A stretch of 64,000 nucleotides of DNA from Rhizobium sp. WSM4643 (GTDB taxonomy: Bacteria > Pseudomonadota > Alphaproteobacteria > Rhizobiales > Rhizobiaceae), in assembly GCF_025152745.1 (NCBI RefSeq), contig NZ_CP104040.1, forward strand, positions 1,302,001 through 1,366,000. The letters run 5' to 3'. The position numbers and the translations under genes are program-made. The notes beneath the pieces were generated by a model. That model was not told the origin of the DNA, ran no database searches, and saw nothing but the letters and a program-made list of their open reading frames with translations. Shown in pieces: positions 46,372-54,106 of the stretch. Position 1 is the first letter of the stretch. The number at the start of each line of letters is the position of its first letter.

Positions 46372-46459
46372 CAACGCAGTGTTATAGAGCGTCTTTGGCG
46401 CGTCTTGTCAGGCGCGCGGCGCTTTTGCGAAGATGCAACCCCGAACCGATGTCTGCGCT

Positions 46460-46897
46460 ATGGAAACCGAATCCCCGACGATACCGAAACACACACTGGC
46501 GGATATCCTCTTCATTCTCTTCCTGAGACTGGTTGCCGTATCCTGCTTCTGGTTCGGCCTGCAATATTGGGCGATGCTCGTCGGCTACTCGCTGGTCGGT
46601 GCCGGCCGCTTCGATCTTTTGAGCCTGCCATGGAAGGTGGCGAGCACCAGCCTCGCCGTGCTCTTCCCCGTCGCCTCCCTCGGCCTCTGGCTCACCGTCT
46701 CCTGGGGACCGGTCATCTGGGTGCTGGCCGCCGGCGGGCAGATCCTCATGTATGGCCTGCTGCCGGATATTTTCGGCCCCAACCAACTGATCATCCTGCT
46801 GCATGTCATGGTCGCCGTCGTCTACTTGATTTTCCGCCTGCTGCTGTGGCTGGAAAAGCGCCGGCACCGCCGCCAGGTAAGTGTTGATTTACCCTGA
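46460..46897 (+). CDS. Small inner-membrane protein upstream of ldtR (DUF6163-like)
   Basis: From the ATG at 46460 the protein has 145 residues and about four hydrophobic helices, for example LADILFILFLRLVAVSCFWF at the start and a basic end (KRRHRRQ). In Rhizobiales a protein of this kind is usually found between hemB and the LdtR regulator. No enzymatic motif is seen. The role is unknown; neighbourhood suggests an envelope link. Confidence 0.75.
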   Translation: METESPTIPKHTLADILFILFLRLVAVSCFWFGLQYWAMLVGYSLVGAGRFDLLSLPWKVASTSLAVLFPVASLGLWLTVSWGPVIWVLAAGGQILMYGLLPDIFGPNQLIILLHVMVAVVYLIFRLLLWLEKRRHRRQVSVDLP

Positions 46898-47025
46898 GAC
46901 AACGTGGGGTTACCGGTAAGGCTCCGTTAAGCCTGCGGTTTAAGTCGAATTTTATATGTATTCGATAGGGTCTCACTCAAGGCGGGAAGAAAACACACCG
47001 CCAAACAAACAGTGAGGCAGTCAAT

Positions 47026-47541
47026 ATGAACACGAAAATCAAGCCGCAGGCGGTATCGACCTTCCGTGACCAGCAGGACCACGACATCCGTGATCTTTAC
47101 ATGGAATCCCTTCATCTCGTTGAACGTCTGCACCGTCGTCTTCTCGACGTCATCAAGGACGAATTCGACCGTCAGGGTCGCAGCGATGTCAACGCCATCC
47201 AGGCGCTGCTCCTTTTCAACATCGGCAATTCCGAGCTGACCGCCGGCGAGCTGCGCTCGCGTGGCTACTATCTCGGCTCCAACGTTTCCTACAACGTCAA
47301 GAAGCTGGTCGATCTCGGCTTCATCAACCATCAGCGCTCGCGTATCGACCGTCGCTCGGTCCGCATCAGTCTGACCGAAACCGGCCAGGACATCGCCGAA
47401 ACGGTGGCCAAGCTCTACGAACGCCACATCGCCTCGATCGACAAAGTCGGCGGCATCGGCACCGACGAGTTCACCCAGATGAACAAGCTGCTCCAGCGCC
47501 TGGACCGCTTCTGGAACGACCAGATCCTGTATCGCCTGTGA
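47026..47541 (+). CDS. ldtR: MarR-family transcriptional regulator LdtR
   Basis: The 171-residue winged-helix regulator has DNA-binding helices around LTAGELRSRGYYLGSNVSYN and the wing SRIDRRSVRISLTE. Orthologues in Sinorhizobium and Liberibacter control ldtP, an L,D-transpeptidase gene, and osmotic and cell-wall stress responses. The gene is intact to its stop. Its last 24 bp (47518-47541) are repeated in diverged form at 57664-57687, after a 10.1-kb foreign island that separates it from ldtP. The last codons may therefore have been supplied by the island. Confidence 0.92.
   Translation: MNTKIKPQAVSTFRDQQDHDIRDLYMESLHLVERLHRRLLDVIKDEFDRQGRSDVNAIQALLLFNIGNSELTAGELRSRGYYLGSNVSYNVKKLVDLGFINHQRSRIDRRSVRISLTETGQDIAETVAKLYERHIASIDKVGGIGTDEFTQMNKLLQRLDRFWNDQILYRL
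47518..47541 (+). other. Putative left attachment site (end of ldtR)
   Basis: The 24 bp encode DQILYRL-stop. They match 19 of 24 positions of the sequence at 57664-57687, with all five differences synonymous. I propose these are attL and attR of the island. Confidence 0.65.
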
Positions 47542-47659
47542 TCTGCTAAGCTATCTTCCCCGCTAGCTTACCAGAGCCTCCTAACTGGCGCGACGAGGCG
47601 CAACGGTGCTTGAAAAGGTGTACCGTTGTGCCTGTTTGCACGCCAGTTGTACGACAGCG

Positions 47660-48388
47660 TCAAAAGGGAATATCGTCGTCCAAATCACGCGAGAAGTTGC
47701 CGCCCTTCGGCCCTTCAATTTGCTTCCGGGGCGCCTCGATACGCTTCCGGTCCTCCGGAGGGGGCAGTTGGGATTGCTCAGGCTCTTTCGCCTTCTCACC
47801 CCCGAGCAGCTCGTTGATGCTGCGCACGAAGTCCGTAGCGGGCTTTATGGCTTCTCCGAACTCCTTGGCGAGATGTGCAACGTCGATGCCCATCAGCATT
47901 GCGTTGTCGAAACCGGTACGAGCTTTGTCCACATCGGCCGCGAACGCATTGAGCTTCTTATAAAGAGAATTCTTTTTCCGCTCCTCAAGGCCCGCCTTTT
48001 CCACCACTTCACGAATGCGGCCGATGAAAAAATGAATCTGGGTCTTGATGGTGGGTGGAAGCTCGACCGAGTAAACCTTGGCGGCTCTCGATTTCCGGAT
48101 TTTTAGCCCGGTGAGATATCGCTGGAGCGCGAAAACAAACTCATCGAATTCATCAAAGATGCGGCCACGAGGCGGAACCTCCCACTTCGCGAATGGCTCA
48201 ATGTTCAACTCGCCTGCCGCCGCAAGAACCTTGTTCATGAACGTGTAGTGGACATAGGTGGTATCGGCTCGCTCGTCCATCTCGGCCATGTTGCGGTCGA
48301 ATTCGGACTGATACCCCTGAACCAACTCTGCGAAGGCTATCTCATCGTCGGGATGTAGATTTTCGAACTCTTCAAGGACAAAAGACAA
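47660..48388 (-). CDS. Hypothetical protein ending in an SSB-like DDDIPF tail
   Basis: The 242-residue cytosolic protein begins at TTG 48388, with GAGGAG six bases upstream. The body is alpha-helical and charged, with no family I recognise. The C-terminus is proline- and lysine-rich (PPPEDRKRIEAPRKQIEGP), then a Gly-Asn spacer and DLDDDIPF before the stop. That is the acidic tip by which bacterial SSB recruits RecO, PriA, RecQ and exonuclease I, here attached to a non-OB protein. Whether it binds those partners is inference. It is the gene nearest the left island border. Confidence 0.75.
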   Translation of the reverse strand: MSFVLEEFENLHPDDEIAFAELVQGYQSEFDRNMAEMDERADTTYVHYTFMNKVLAAAGELNIEPFAKWEVPPRGRIFDEFDEFVFALQRYLTGLKIRKSRAAKVYSVELPPTIKTQIHFFIGRIREVVEKAGLEERKKNSLYKKLNAFAADVDKARTGFDNAMLMGIDVAHLAKEFGEAIKPATDFVRSINELLGGEKAKEPEQSQLPPPEDRKRIEAPRKQIEGPKGGNFSRDLDDDIPF

Positions 48389-48430
48389 TTCAGGCTCCTC
48401 ATCTCCACAACCATAAAATAGATGGAGTAT

Positions 48431-48440
48431 GATTCCGCTA
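48431..48440 (-). promoter_or_regulatory. Shared upstream motif TAGCGGAATC, copy A
   Basis: It lies 43 bp upstream of the SSB-tail gene start. The same 10-mer, with similar flanks (ATTnTAGCGGAATC), is at 53962-53971, 44 bp upstream of the membrane-protein gene start at 53918. Identical word and spacing suggest a common promoter element or operator. Confidence 0.5.
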
Positions 48441-48494
48441 CAATGTCGGGAGACGCCTATCCAGCGCGAATTTTGTTCTTTTTCTGTTCCAAGG

Positions 48495-48707
48495 TCAGTC
48501 TTGTAAGGTCAAATCCTCATTCAAGGGTAATGGCGTATGATGCATTCGACGCTCAGACGCGCTTGGATTAATCCACAAGACCTCTGTGCGTTCGAGTGCT
48601 CCATCCGCGAAGGTTTTAACTTCGATCCGCTCGCAGTCATCAAGGATGGTATCGTAAATGGCGTTGGCGTAGCCGCTCAAAACGACCATGCCGACCAGAC
48701 CACGCAA
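48495..48707 (-). pseudogene. C-terminal remnant of a phage D12-class adenine methylase
   Basis: The 70-residue tail reads LRGLVGMVVLSGYANAIYD and ends RTEVLWINPSA, the characteristic C-terminus of D12 (Dam-like) methyltransferases of phages. Upstream, two stop codons in the same frame (about 48753-48758) block extension, and no DPPY motif is present in this frame. It is therefore a decayed fragment with no expected activity. Confidence 0.75.
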
Positions 48708-48948
48708 GGCATGTCGGCGCGGTCTCCCCGCTCTTGTGGAAATGCACGTTCATCATATCCCCCGGATTTGGCTGAATCCTCAGAATAAGAGAAATTTACG
48801 TCCGGCGGATCCCCCTCTAGCCGGACTCTTTTTGGCACAATTCGAGGTAGTGCAGAACCTGGCTCGACGGTAATGTAGGGCACACAGGCCTCTGTCACTT
48901 GCACCCGTGAGGGTGGAAGGGGTGGGCGCGAAGCGCGGGTGCCAATAA

Positions 48949-49992
48949 CTAATTCACATATTCCGGTGGGTCTGGGTCGAAGATAATCCGCCAGTAATCG
49001 AGTAGCAGTTGATTGCAATGAACGTGATCGAGATAGAGTTTAGGCTTTTGGTTATCCAACGTAGTGAATTCTCGCGTCAAGTAACTCGATATTTTCTCGG
49101 CATTCGCCTTTGAAATTCCGCTGACGGTGCCAAAAATCTCTTTATAGACGGTATTATCTTCCGGAAGAAGCAGTTGCATGTTGAGGTCTTGAAAGGCGAA
49201 GCCCATAAAGACGAGCCGTTCTGCCTCGGCCACAAGCCTGCGCACCCGGTGAAGAATAGCCTTCTCTGTCGCCTGCTCAGTGAAGGTGTGAAGCGTGCTC
49301 ATCGCCGTCGCAACGCTCTCGCCGCTGGTAAGCTGACCGAATGGCACCTGTTGCTGCCCCGTTGCGCGCCAAGGGAGATGCCCCAACTGTCCGTAGAGAT
49401 GCACGACCGTAAGCCTTCGCGCCAACTCGTAGGCTTCTTCTATCGGCTTGACGTAGTAAGTTGCTAGATGGTGGGCGAGATAGTGCTCGATGCATCGGTC
49501 ATAATTGAAGGTGATGATGGCGACGTTATCGAAAATGTCCTCAAAATCCCCGTCCTGAACCTCCTCCGTGAGAAATCTGCAGAAGCTGTTTAACCAGTAG
49601 TTCTCAGTCTTGATGAGGTCAATTCTGTTATTCTCCAATCTCAGATCGCTTGTGTATTCCGCGTCCAAAAGAGTTGCCGCGATGGCGAGTTTGCCCATGG
49701 TAACGACTTGGGGCTTCTTGGCGTGAGTAAACAGGAAGTGATCGATGGAGTGGGAGACAGGCATTGCATTTGCAATGTATTCGGCTGCCTCAATATATGG
49801 GCCAGTCTCAATTCGCTCCCGATTTCGCTGGAGGTGGGAAACCAGGCCATCGCGAATATTGTAGTTGTTAAAATTGTAATTCGAGGTCCCCAGATACTCC
49901 CGAATTTTCGTCTTGAGCTGAGCACCTGTTGGCAACCCCACGTCCACGCTAGCACCTGCGCCAACGATAAAAACCGTCTTGGTGTTAAACAT
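48949..49992 (-). CDS. Stand-alone SIR2_2-domain protein (putative NAD-linked defence effector)
   Basis: From the ATG at 49992 (GAGGTCGGG upstream) the protein has 347 residues. The Rossmann NAD-binding motif FIVGAGASVDVGLPTG is at residues 8-23, the catalytic FNYD at about 162-165, and the His in VVHLYG at about 198. The C-terminal GFAFQDLNMQLLLPE resembles the family's last motif. The domain fills the protein, with no fused sensor. SIR2_2 proteins often act as NADases in anti-phage systems, but deacetylase or other roles cannot be ruled out. A frame extending to 50121 is less likely. Confidence 0.8.
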   Translation of the reverse strand: MFNTKTVFIVGAGASVDVGLPTGAQLKTKIREYLGTSNYNFNNYNIRDGLVSHLQRNRERIETGPYIEAAEYIANAMPVSHSIDHFLFTHAKKPQVVTMGKLAIAATLLDAEYTSDLRLENNRIDLIKTENYWLNSFCRFLTEEVQDGDFEDIFDNVAIITFNYDRCIEHYLAHHLATYYVKPIEEAYELARRLTVVHLYGQLGHLPWRATGQQQVPFGQLTSGESVATAMSTLHTFTEQATEKAILHRVRRLVAEAERLVFMGFAFQDLNMQLLLPEDNTVYKEIFGTVSGISKANAEKISSYLTREFTTLDNQKPKLYLDHVHCNQLLLDYWRIIFDPDPPEYVN

Positions 49993-50063
49993 CCCGACCT
50001 CGCGTGTGCTGCCACTGCTACTAAACGCTGAGTCGCACGCATGGAAAAGCCCTCCGAAGCAGA

Positions 50064-50345
50064 GGCAACCCGCCATGTGAGTGGGGAGACTACCCGCGAG
50101 ACGAACATGGGTCGGATTCAAACCGCGTCGCCACAGTCTGGCGGGGCTTCGAACGCTACTGGAATAGCCCTGATTGCCGAAAACCCCTCAAGCGAGACTG
50201 GTTGGGCACTTGGCAGAATTGGTGCGATCGAGAGGCCCAGAACGGCAGACGAGGCGGTGGCGCTGGCGGAGCGGCTGGGGGGACTTGCTGCCGCCATCCA
50301 TGGTTTCGTGGCTCGCGGCGACAGAAAACGGAAATCAGGACGGGC
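50064..50345 (+). pseudogene. Remnant of a phage helix-turn-helix/replication protein
   Basis: An in-frame run reads FERYWNSPDCRKPLKRDWLG then TWQNWCDR, the usual C-terminal end of phage replication or HTH proteins (a W-rich RDWxxTWxNW tail). No start or N-terminal domain is seen. It is probably a decayed fragment leading directly into the next remnant. Confidence 0.5.
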
Positions 50346-50728
50346 ATGCAGCCGTTCCCACGGGTGGTGGAACCGGAACGAATGCAGGAGATGATGGCCG
50401 CCGTTACGATGGCACTGAAATCCCTTTCTGAGGTTCTGGAGCCAGCTGCCAAGCGCCGGCCGGAACTGGCGGTGGAGATCGCTAATCTGTTTGCCGCCTT
50501 CAACCTCTACACCGGCGATGCTGCCAAATCCGCCGCCCAGGTCGAGGTGTGGGGGGAGCAGTTGGGCGAGTTTCCGCTGTTTGCGATCCGGAAGGCCTAT
50601 CGCTGGGCGGTGAGGGTGAGGGGAAGATGCCATCGCTGGCATCCTTCATTGCGGACATCAGGATTGCGCAAGATATGCGCGTAGGTAATAGAAGGCTATT
50701 GCTGGAGCGCTGGATGCGCGGTGCCTGA
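50346..50728 (+). pseudogene. Frameshifted phage-type helper protein remnant
   Basis: The first frame from ATG 50346 gives a helical segment ending RKAYRWAV. The next frame, from about 50615, continues with GEGKMPSLASFIADIRIAQD and ends at a stop at 50728. Together they resemble small phage proteins with a WA(V/L)xGxxKxPSxxxFxxDI pattern. The frame change between them makes this a likely pseudogene. Assignment of the original function is not possible. Confidence 0.5.
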
Positions 50729-50752
50729 TGCAGGCGGTTTGCGAGGGGTGGG

Positions 50753-51508
50753 ATGGAAAAATATCGATGGAGGTCACAATATCCGGTCCTACCGTCCTTG
50801 CCATGTCCACGCTGCAAGGGAACCGTCAGCCTCGCCAAGGATAGCCTCAGTCTTCGCGAGCCTCAGTATTCCCAGTCAGCGCGATATAAGGAGAATTGGC
50901 ACTACTACGATGTCGATCAACGGTTTACCTGCTTTCTGGTGTGTGACCAAAGATTTTGCGGAGAAGCCGTAGCTGTTTCGGGAGTGGTCGGCCACGATGT
51001 CGAGATTGTGGACGGCGAATATGGGCCTGAGACCGAATACCCCAGCTTCTATTACCCTAAATCGATGGTGCCAGCGCCAAGGCCATTCACGGTGTCGAAA
51101 AAGCTGAGCGACGAATGCAAGGCAGACCTTTACAATGCCTTCACACTCATCTGGGTCGATGCGGCTGCATGCGCAAACCGGCTGAGGAGTTTCGTTGAGC
51201 ACCTGCTCGATCAGCTTGGGGTTCCGAGAAAGGTTCCGAAAACGCGCTCCACGCTTGATGACCGTATCAAGCTGTTCGGTGCGCAGCATCCCGACCATCT
51301 CGAAATTATGCAGGCACTCAGGGAGGTCGGCAACGCAGGGAGCCACGGCGGGCGGTCGGCCTTCGACGACATCATCGAATGCTTCGTACTTGCGGAGTGG
51401 CTCATCAAGAACCTCATCGAACGGGAAATCGATGAGATCACTGCCATTGCGCGAAAGCTAAGCCAAAAGCACGGTCGGAAGGGTGTTGACAAAAAGGAAC
51501 AGAAATAG
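50753..51508 (+). CDS. DUF4145-domain protein
   Basis: The 251-residue soluble protein has an N-terminal zinc-ribbon-like start (LPCPRCKGTVSL) and a later single CDQRFCG pair, then the DUF4145 helical domain: ECKADLYNAFTLIWVDAAAC with NRLRSFVEHLLD. A coiled tail ends in KKEQK. DUF4145 proteins occur as stand-alone genes or fused to restriction and helicase proteins in mobile elements; the role is unknown. It has a good ribosome site (GAGGGG) before ATG 50753. Confidence 0.8.
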   Translation: MEKYRWRSQYPVLPSLPCPRCKGTVSLAKDSLSLREPQYSQSARYKENWHYYDVDQRFTCFLVCDQRFCGEAVAVSGVVGHDVEIVDGEYGPETEYPSFYYPKSMVPAPRPFTVSKKLSDECKADLYNAFTLIWVDAAACANRLRSFVEHLLDQLGVPRKVPKTRSTLDDRIKLFGAQHPDHLEIMQALREVGNAGSHGGRSAFDDIIECFVLAEWLIKNLIEREIDEITAIARKLSQKHGRKGVDKKEQK

Positions 51509-51519
51509 AACATGCGCCC

Positions 51520-51762
51520 ATGTCCCGACGCAAAGGTGAACTCACTCCAGCCGGAATCGACCGTGGCTGGCTTTTCCAAATAGCCCTTCCGGGCGAGCTG
51601 TCCCTCGGGAAGCTGGGCGAAGAGCAGGATACATCCTGCGCCAAGCTGATGCGCTGCACCCGATATTACTCGGTGTTTCATGAGGACAAACACTACCTCG
51701 TCCACTGCTTCGCGACTAAGGCGGGTGCCGAGGCGTTCCGCGCGAACGGGGCAGGGGTGTGA
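51520..51762 (+). CDS. Small phage-type hypothetical protein
   Basis: The 80-residue protein begins MSRRKGELTPAGIDRGWLFQ and contains YYSVFHEDKHYLVHCFAT. Similar short proteins recur in rhizobial prophages, to my recollection, without known function. It lies 11 bp after the DUF4145 gene on the same strand, so they may be cotranscribed. Confidence 0.6.
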   Translation: MSRRKGELTPAGIDRGWLFQIALPGELSLGKLGEEQDTSCAKLMRCTRYYSVFHEDKHYLVHCFATKAGAEAFRANGAGV

Positions 51763-51785
51763 ACTGGAGCCGTTGGAATAGGGGT

Positions 51786-52412
51786 TCAGCGAGCGCGAAA
51801 CCCCCGCACAATCCATAGGACGAGGAATCCGAGCGCGAAAAGGATCGCGGGCGGAACGAGGGCCAACCATGCCGCGCCCTTCAGCGCCTCTGTCCGCTTC
51901 TTGGTGATGACCAGATTGCGGACCTTCGACGCCAGCTCATAGACCTCCTTGGCCTGCTGGGTCTTCACTGCCTCAGGCTCGCTCTTGCCAACAAACAGAA
52001 CGGTGTCCGGCACACCCACGTCAATCTGCTCGCTGACCCCACCACGGGTTATGCCTTCTTCAAGGGTGCGGTAGGCATCGGAGTAGCGCTCCACCACGAT
52101 CGGTTCTTTGACGAAGTTTATGGTCCCGATAGCTGCGAGTACGCGATTGGCCGCGTCCTCTCCGGATGAACCGGTCATCGAGTAGACGAACCCGTCAGGC
52201 GTGTTAATCGCGTAGTTGGACCAGGCTGTACTCGCGCGGCTCTTTTCCAATTCGGCCTGCTGGCGCGCAGGCGATATGTCCTTGCGGAAATAGTAGCCCG
52301 TTCCCGTAGCGTAGGGTTTGGCGACATCGTCGTACACCAGTAGGCCAACGATAATCACCCACAAGCCGCCCGTAACGACCCACAGCCTTACCAAACCACG
52401 CGTTATATTCAT
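51786..52412 (-). CDS. Two-helix membrane protein with a soluble middle domain
   Basis: From the ATG at 52412 the protein has 208 residues. It has one N-terminal membrane helix (LWVVTGGLWVIIVGLLVY), a long periplasm-side or cytosolic domain of about 120 residues, and a C-terminal helix (AAWLALVPPAILFALGFLVL) ending in Arg residues. No recognised domain. The longer frame to 52721 overlaps the opposite-strand Ref-like gene and is not used. It is possibly an island cargo gene. Confidence 0.6.
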   Translation of the reverse strand: MNITRGLVRLWVVTGGLWVIIVGLLVYDDVAKPYATGTGYYFRKDISPARQQAELEKSRASTAWSNYAINTPDGFVYSMTGSSGEDAANRVLAAIGTINFVKEPIVVERYSDAYRTLEEGITRGGVSEQIDVGVPDTVLFVGKSEPEAVKTQQAKEVYELASKVRNLVITKKRTEALKGAAWLALVPPAILFALGFLVLWIVRGFRAR

Positions 52413-52502
52413 GAAGACGCCCCAACCAGAGGCCACATTATGCACTACGCCGGTTAAACGTCCAGATTGACGCATTGCGTGGCTTCCCCTCAATATCAGG
52501 GG

Positions 52503-52805
52503 GTGAAAGCTTCCGATCGCGCCCACCTTTCCCGCGTCGCCGCACTCGGCTGCATCGTGGTGTTCCCGGATTCGGGCGAGCGCTGTTGTACCCCGGCCGA
52601 GATCCATCATCCGCGTGACGGGCAGGGTATGGGGCAGCGTGCCGACCATTCTCAGGCCATTCCGCTGTGTTTCAACCACCATTCCGCTCAATCCCCGCTG
52701 CCGTACGGTCATGCCATTCATAAGGGCACGAAGACATTTGAGACGACGTATGGGACGGAGGCGGAACTGTGGGCGCGAACGCGGCAGTTGTTAGGTCTAG
52801 AGTGA
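52503..52805 (+). CDS. Ref-like HNH nuclease (DUF968-type), copy 1
   Basis: From GTG 52503 the protein has 100 residues. The HNH-type motif is AEIHHPRDGQGMGQRADH then AIPLCFNHH and AIHKG, like the C-terminal nuclease domain of phage P1 Ref (RecA-dependent nuclease) and DUF968. Two other Cys residues sit in SGERCC. The second Cys pair of canonical HNH/Ref (LGCIVC) reads LGCIVV here. About 87% identical at protein level to the gene at 56415, with many synonymous changes. GTG is chosen because copy 2 also starts there. Confidence 0.72.
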   Translation: MKASDRAHLSRVAALGCIVVFPDSGERCCTPAEIHHPRDGQGMGQRADHSQAIPLCFNHHSAQSPLPYGHAIHKGTKTFETTYGTEAELWARTRQLLGLE

Positions 52806-53057
52806 GGCCAATCCCTCAGTCGCATATCCCTCGGCCAGGACACGGGTCTCTTCGTAGAAAAGGACGACCTTTGGTGGCGGATTCCAGGACGAAAGGAGCG
52901 AATCAATTGTCGTGAACGCGCCGAAGGTAACCGCAATCATGCTAATGACTAACGGCAACAAGGATTGCAGCAGGGTAAAGACACGCTTCCGTGGGTTTTG
53001 GCCTGCCAGTTGTTGTGCTGAATTATCGTCCACGCTGTCCCCTCCAAGTTGCAACAA
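52797..53057 (-). CDS. Small single-helix membrane protein
   Basis: The 86-residue protein has one clear membrane helix (FTLLQSLLPLVISMIAVTFG) and a short polar tail. The stop overlaps the Ref-like copy 1 gene end by 9 bp on the opposite strand. Unrecognised; it could be an accessory or an immunity/holin-like peptide, but there is no evidence for either. Confidence 0.45.
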   Translation of the reverse strand: MLQLGGDSVDDNSAQQLAGQNPRKRVFTLLQSLLPLVISMIAVTFGAFTTIDSLLSSWNPPPKVVLFYEETRVLAEGYATEGLASL

Positions 53058-53135
53058 CGGTCTAGCAGATTCTATCGGCTAGTTGCGAGGACGGAGCCTT
53101 ACGAAGCTCGAAGCCGCTATTCCAAATGTTCGCAC

Positions 53136-53918
53136 CTACCGTGTGGGAGGATTTTTGTAAATTCGGCGACCTTCGAGCCATTCACCTTTGACAGCCATGT
53201 CACCAATTATCTCGCTCGCTTTCGTTGGCGTAAGCGCTTCTTCACGAAATAAATTCCAGTAACGCCTCTTACAGCTATAATATACCCAAAAGAACTCAGC
53301 GACTGTGTATATCGCCGTGAGTTTCATAAAGAACGCGAAAGCTCTAACGTATATATCGGGTTTAGCGTAGGAGAGACTAATACCAAATTCGTTGAAGAAA
53401 TCTAGAAGAGGGAAGCTTATAAGTTTTTCGAAGCAAAATATAAGAGTATCCACTATACCAGTCGTGTTTAGGTGCGAAGGAAACCAGGCATAAATCACGA
53501 TACAACTGCTGACATAGAAAACGACAGACCAAATGCCTGCGGCGAGGGCCCAAAGTTTGTAGTCCATGAATGTCATGGCGTAATCAGTCCGCCGGATGAG
53601 GTGTCTGGGTGGCAGTGGCATGTTCTGAATCGTTGGATGTGGTATATTATAGAGCGGCAATAGAGCTCGTCGCCTCATGCAGAACATAAGGAATTGTTTG
53701 GAACCTGTTCCAAAAGCGAGTGCGGTTGTTGTCAGGGTCATTGCGACAAGACATACCAAAATCACCACGTGACCGCTTCTGGGATATATTAGTGTTTCAG
53801 CGAAAAGATAAGAGATTACGGCAATAGGACCAAACCATTGCATGCAAATCATAAATGTAACTGACAGAGTAGATGGAAGCTGGATGTAGAAATCAAACAT
53901 GGGAATGGTTTTCTTCAT
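53136..53918 (-). CDS. AT-rich multi-helix membrane protein of unknown function
   Basis: From the ATG at 53918 (GGGGA upstream) the protein has 260 residues and about four to five membrane helices, including WSVVFYVSSCIVIYAWF and SLSYAKPDIYVRAFAFFMKL. The C-terminus is soluble. Base and codon use are clearly AT-richer than neighbours, indicating foreign origin. The start at 53918 is supported by the shared upstream motif at the same spacing as the SSB-tail gene. No family recognised. Confidence 0.65.
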   Translation of the reverse strand: MKKTIPMFDFYIQLPSTLSVTFMICMQWFGPIAVISYLFAETLIYPRSGHVVILVCLVAMTLTTTALAFGTGSKQFLMFCMRRRALLPLYNIPHPTIQNMPLPPRHLIRRTDYAMTFMDYKLWALAAGIWSVVFYVSSCIVIYAWFPSHLNTTGIVDTLIFCFEKLISFPLLDFFNEFGISLSYAKPDIYVRAFAFFMKLTAIYTVAEFFWVYYSCKRRYWNLFREEALTPTKASEIIGDMAVKGEWLEGRRIYKNPPTR

Positions 53919-53961
53919 GAAATCCCCGCGCATCCCAATCGCCAAACTTCAATACTGATGA

Positions 53962-53971
53962 GATTCCGCTA
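53962..53971 (-). promoter_or_regulatory. Shared upstream motif TAGCGGAATC, copy B
   Basis: Same 10-mer as at 48431, 44 bp before the start at 53918. Flanking bases also agree (ATTT against ATTG before the core). Confidence 0.5.
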
Positions 53972-54106
53972 AAATTGCAATCTTAACTTTGGTGTGCCAC
54001 GATTCCACTATGGCTAACAGCGGCAAAGCAGCGGCCCGGCGTCCCGATGGGATGCAGGTGGGCATGGCGAACGATCCTTGCCGCAGCAACGCTTAGAGGC
54101 GGAGAC

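Noticed and set aside
47518..47541. tRNA gene as the integration target of the island
   Set aside because: No cloverleaf could be drawn at either border; the duplicated sequence is the end of the ldtR coding frame.
54010..54096. Small 28-codon frame (MANSGKAAARR...)
   Set aside because: Too short, with no ribosome site or recognisable homologue; likely chance or a remnant.
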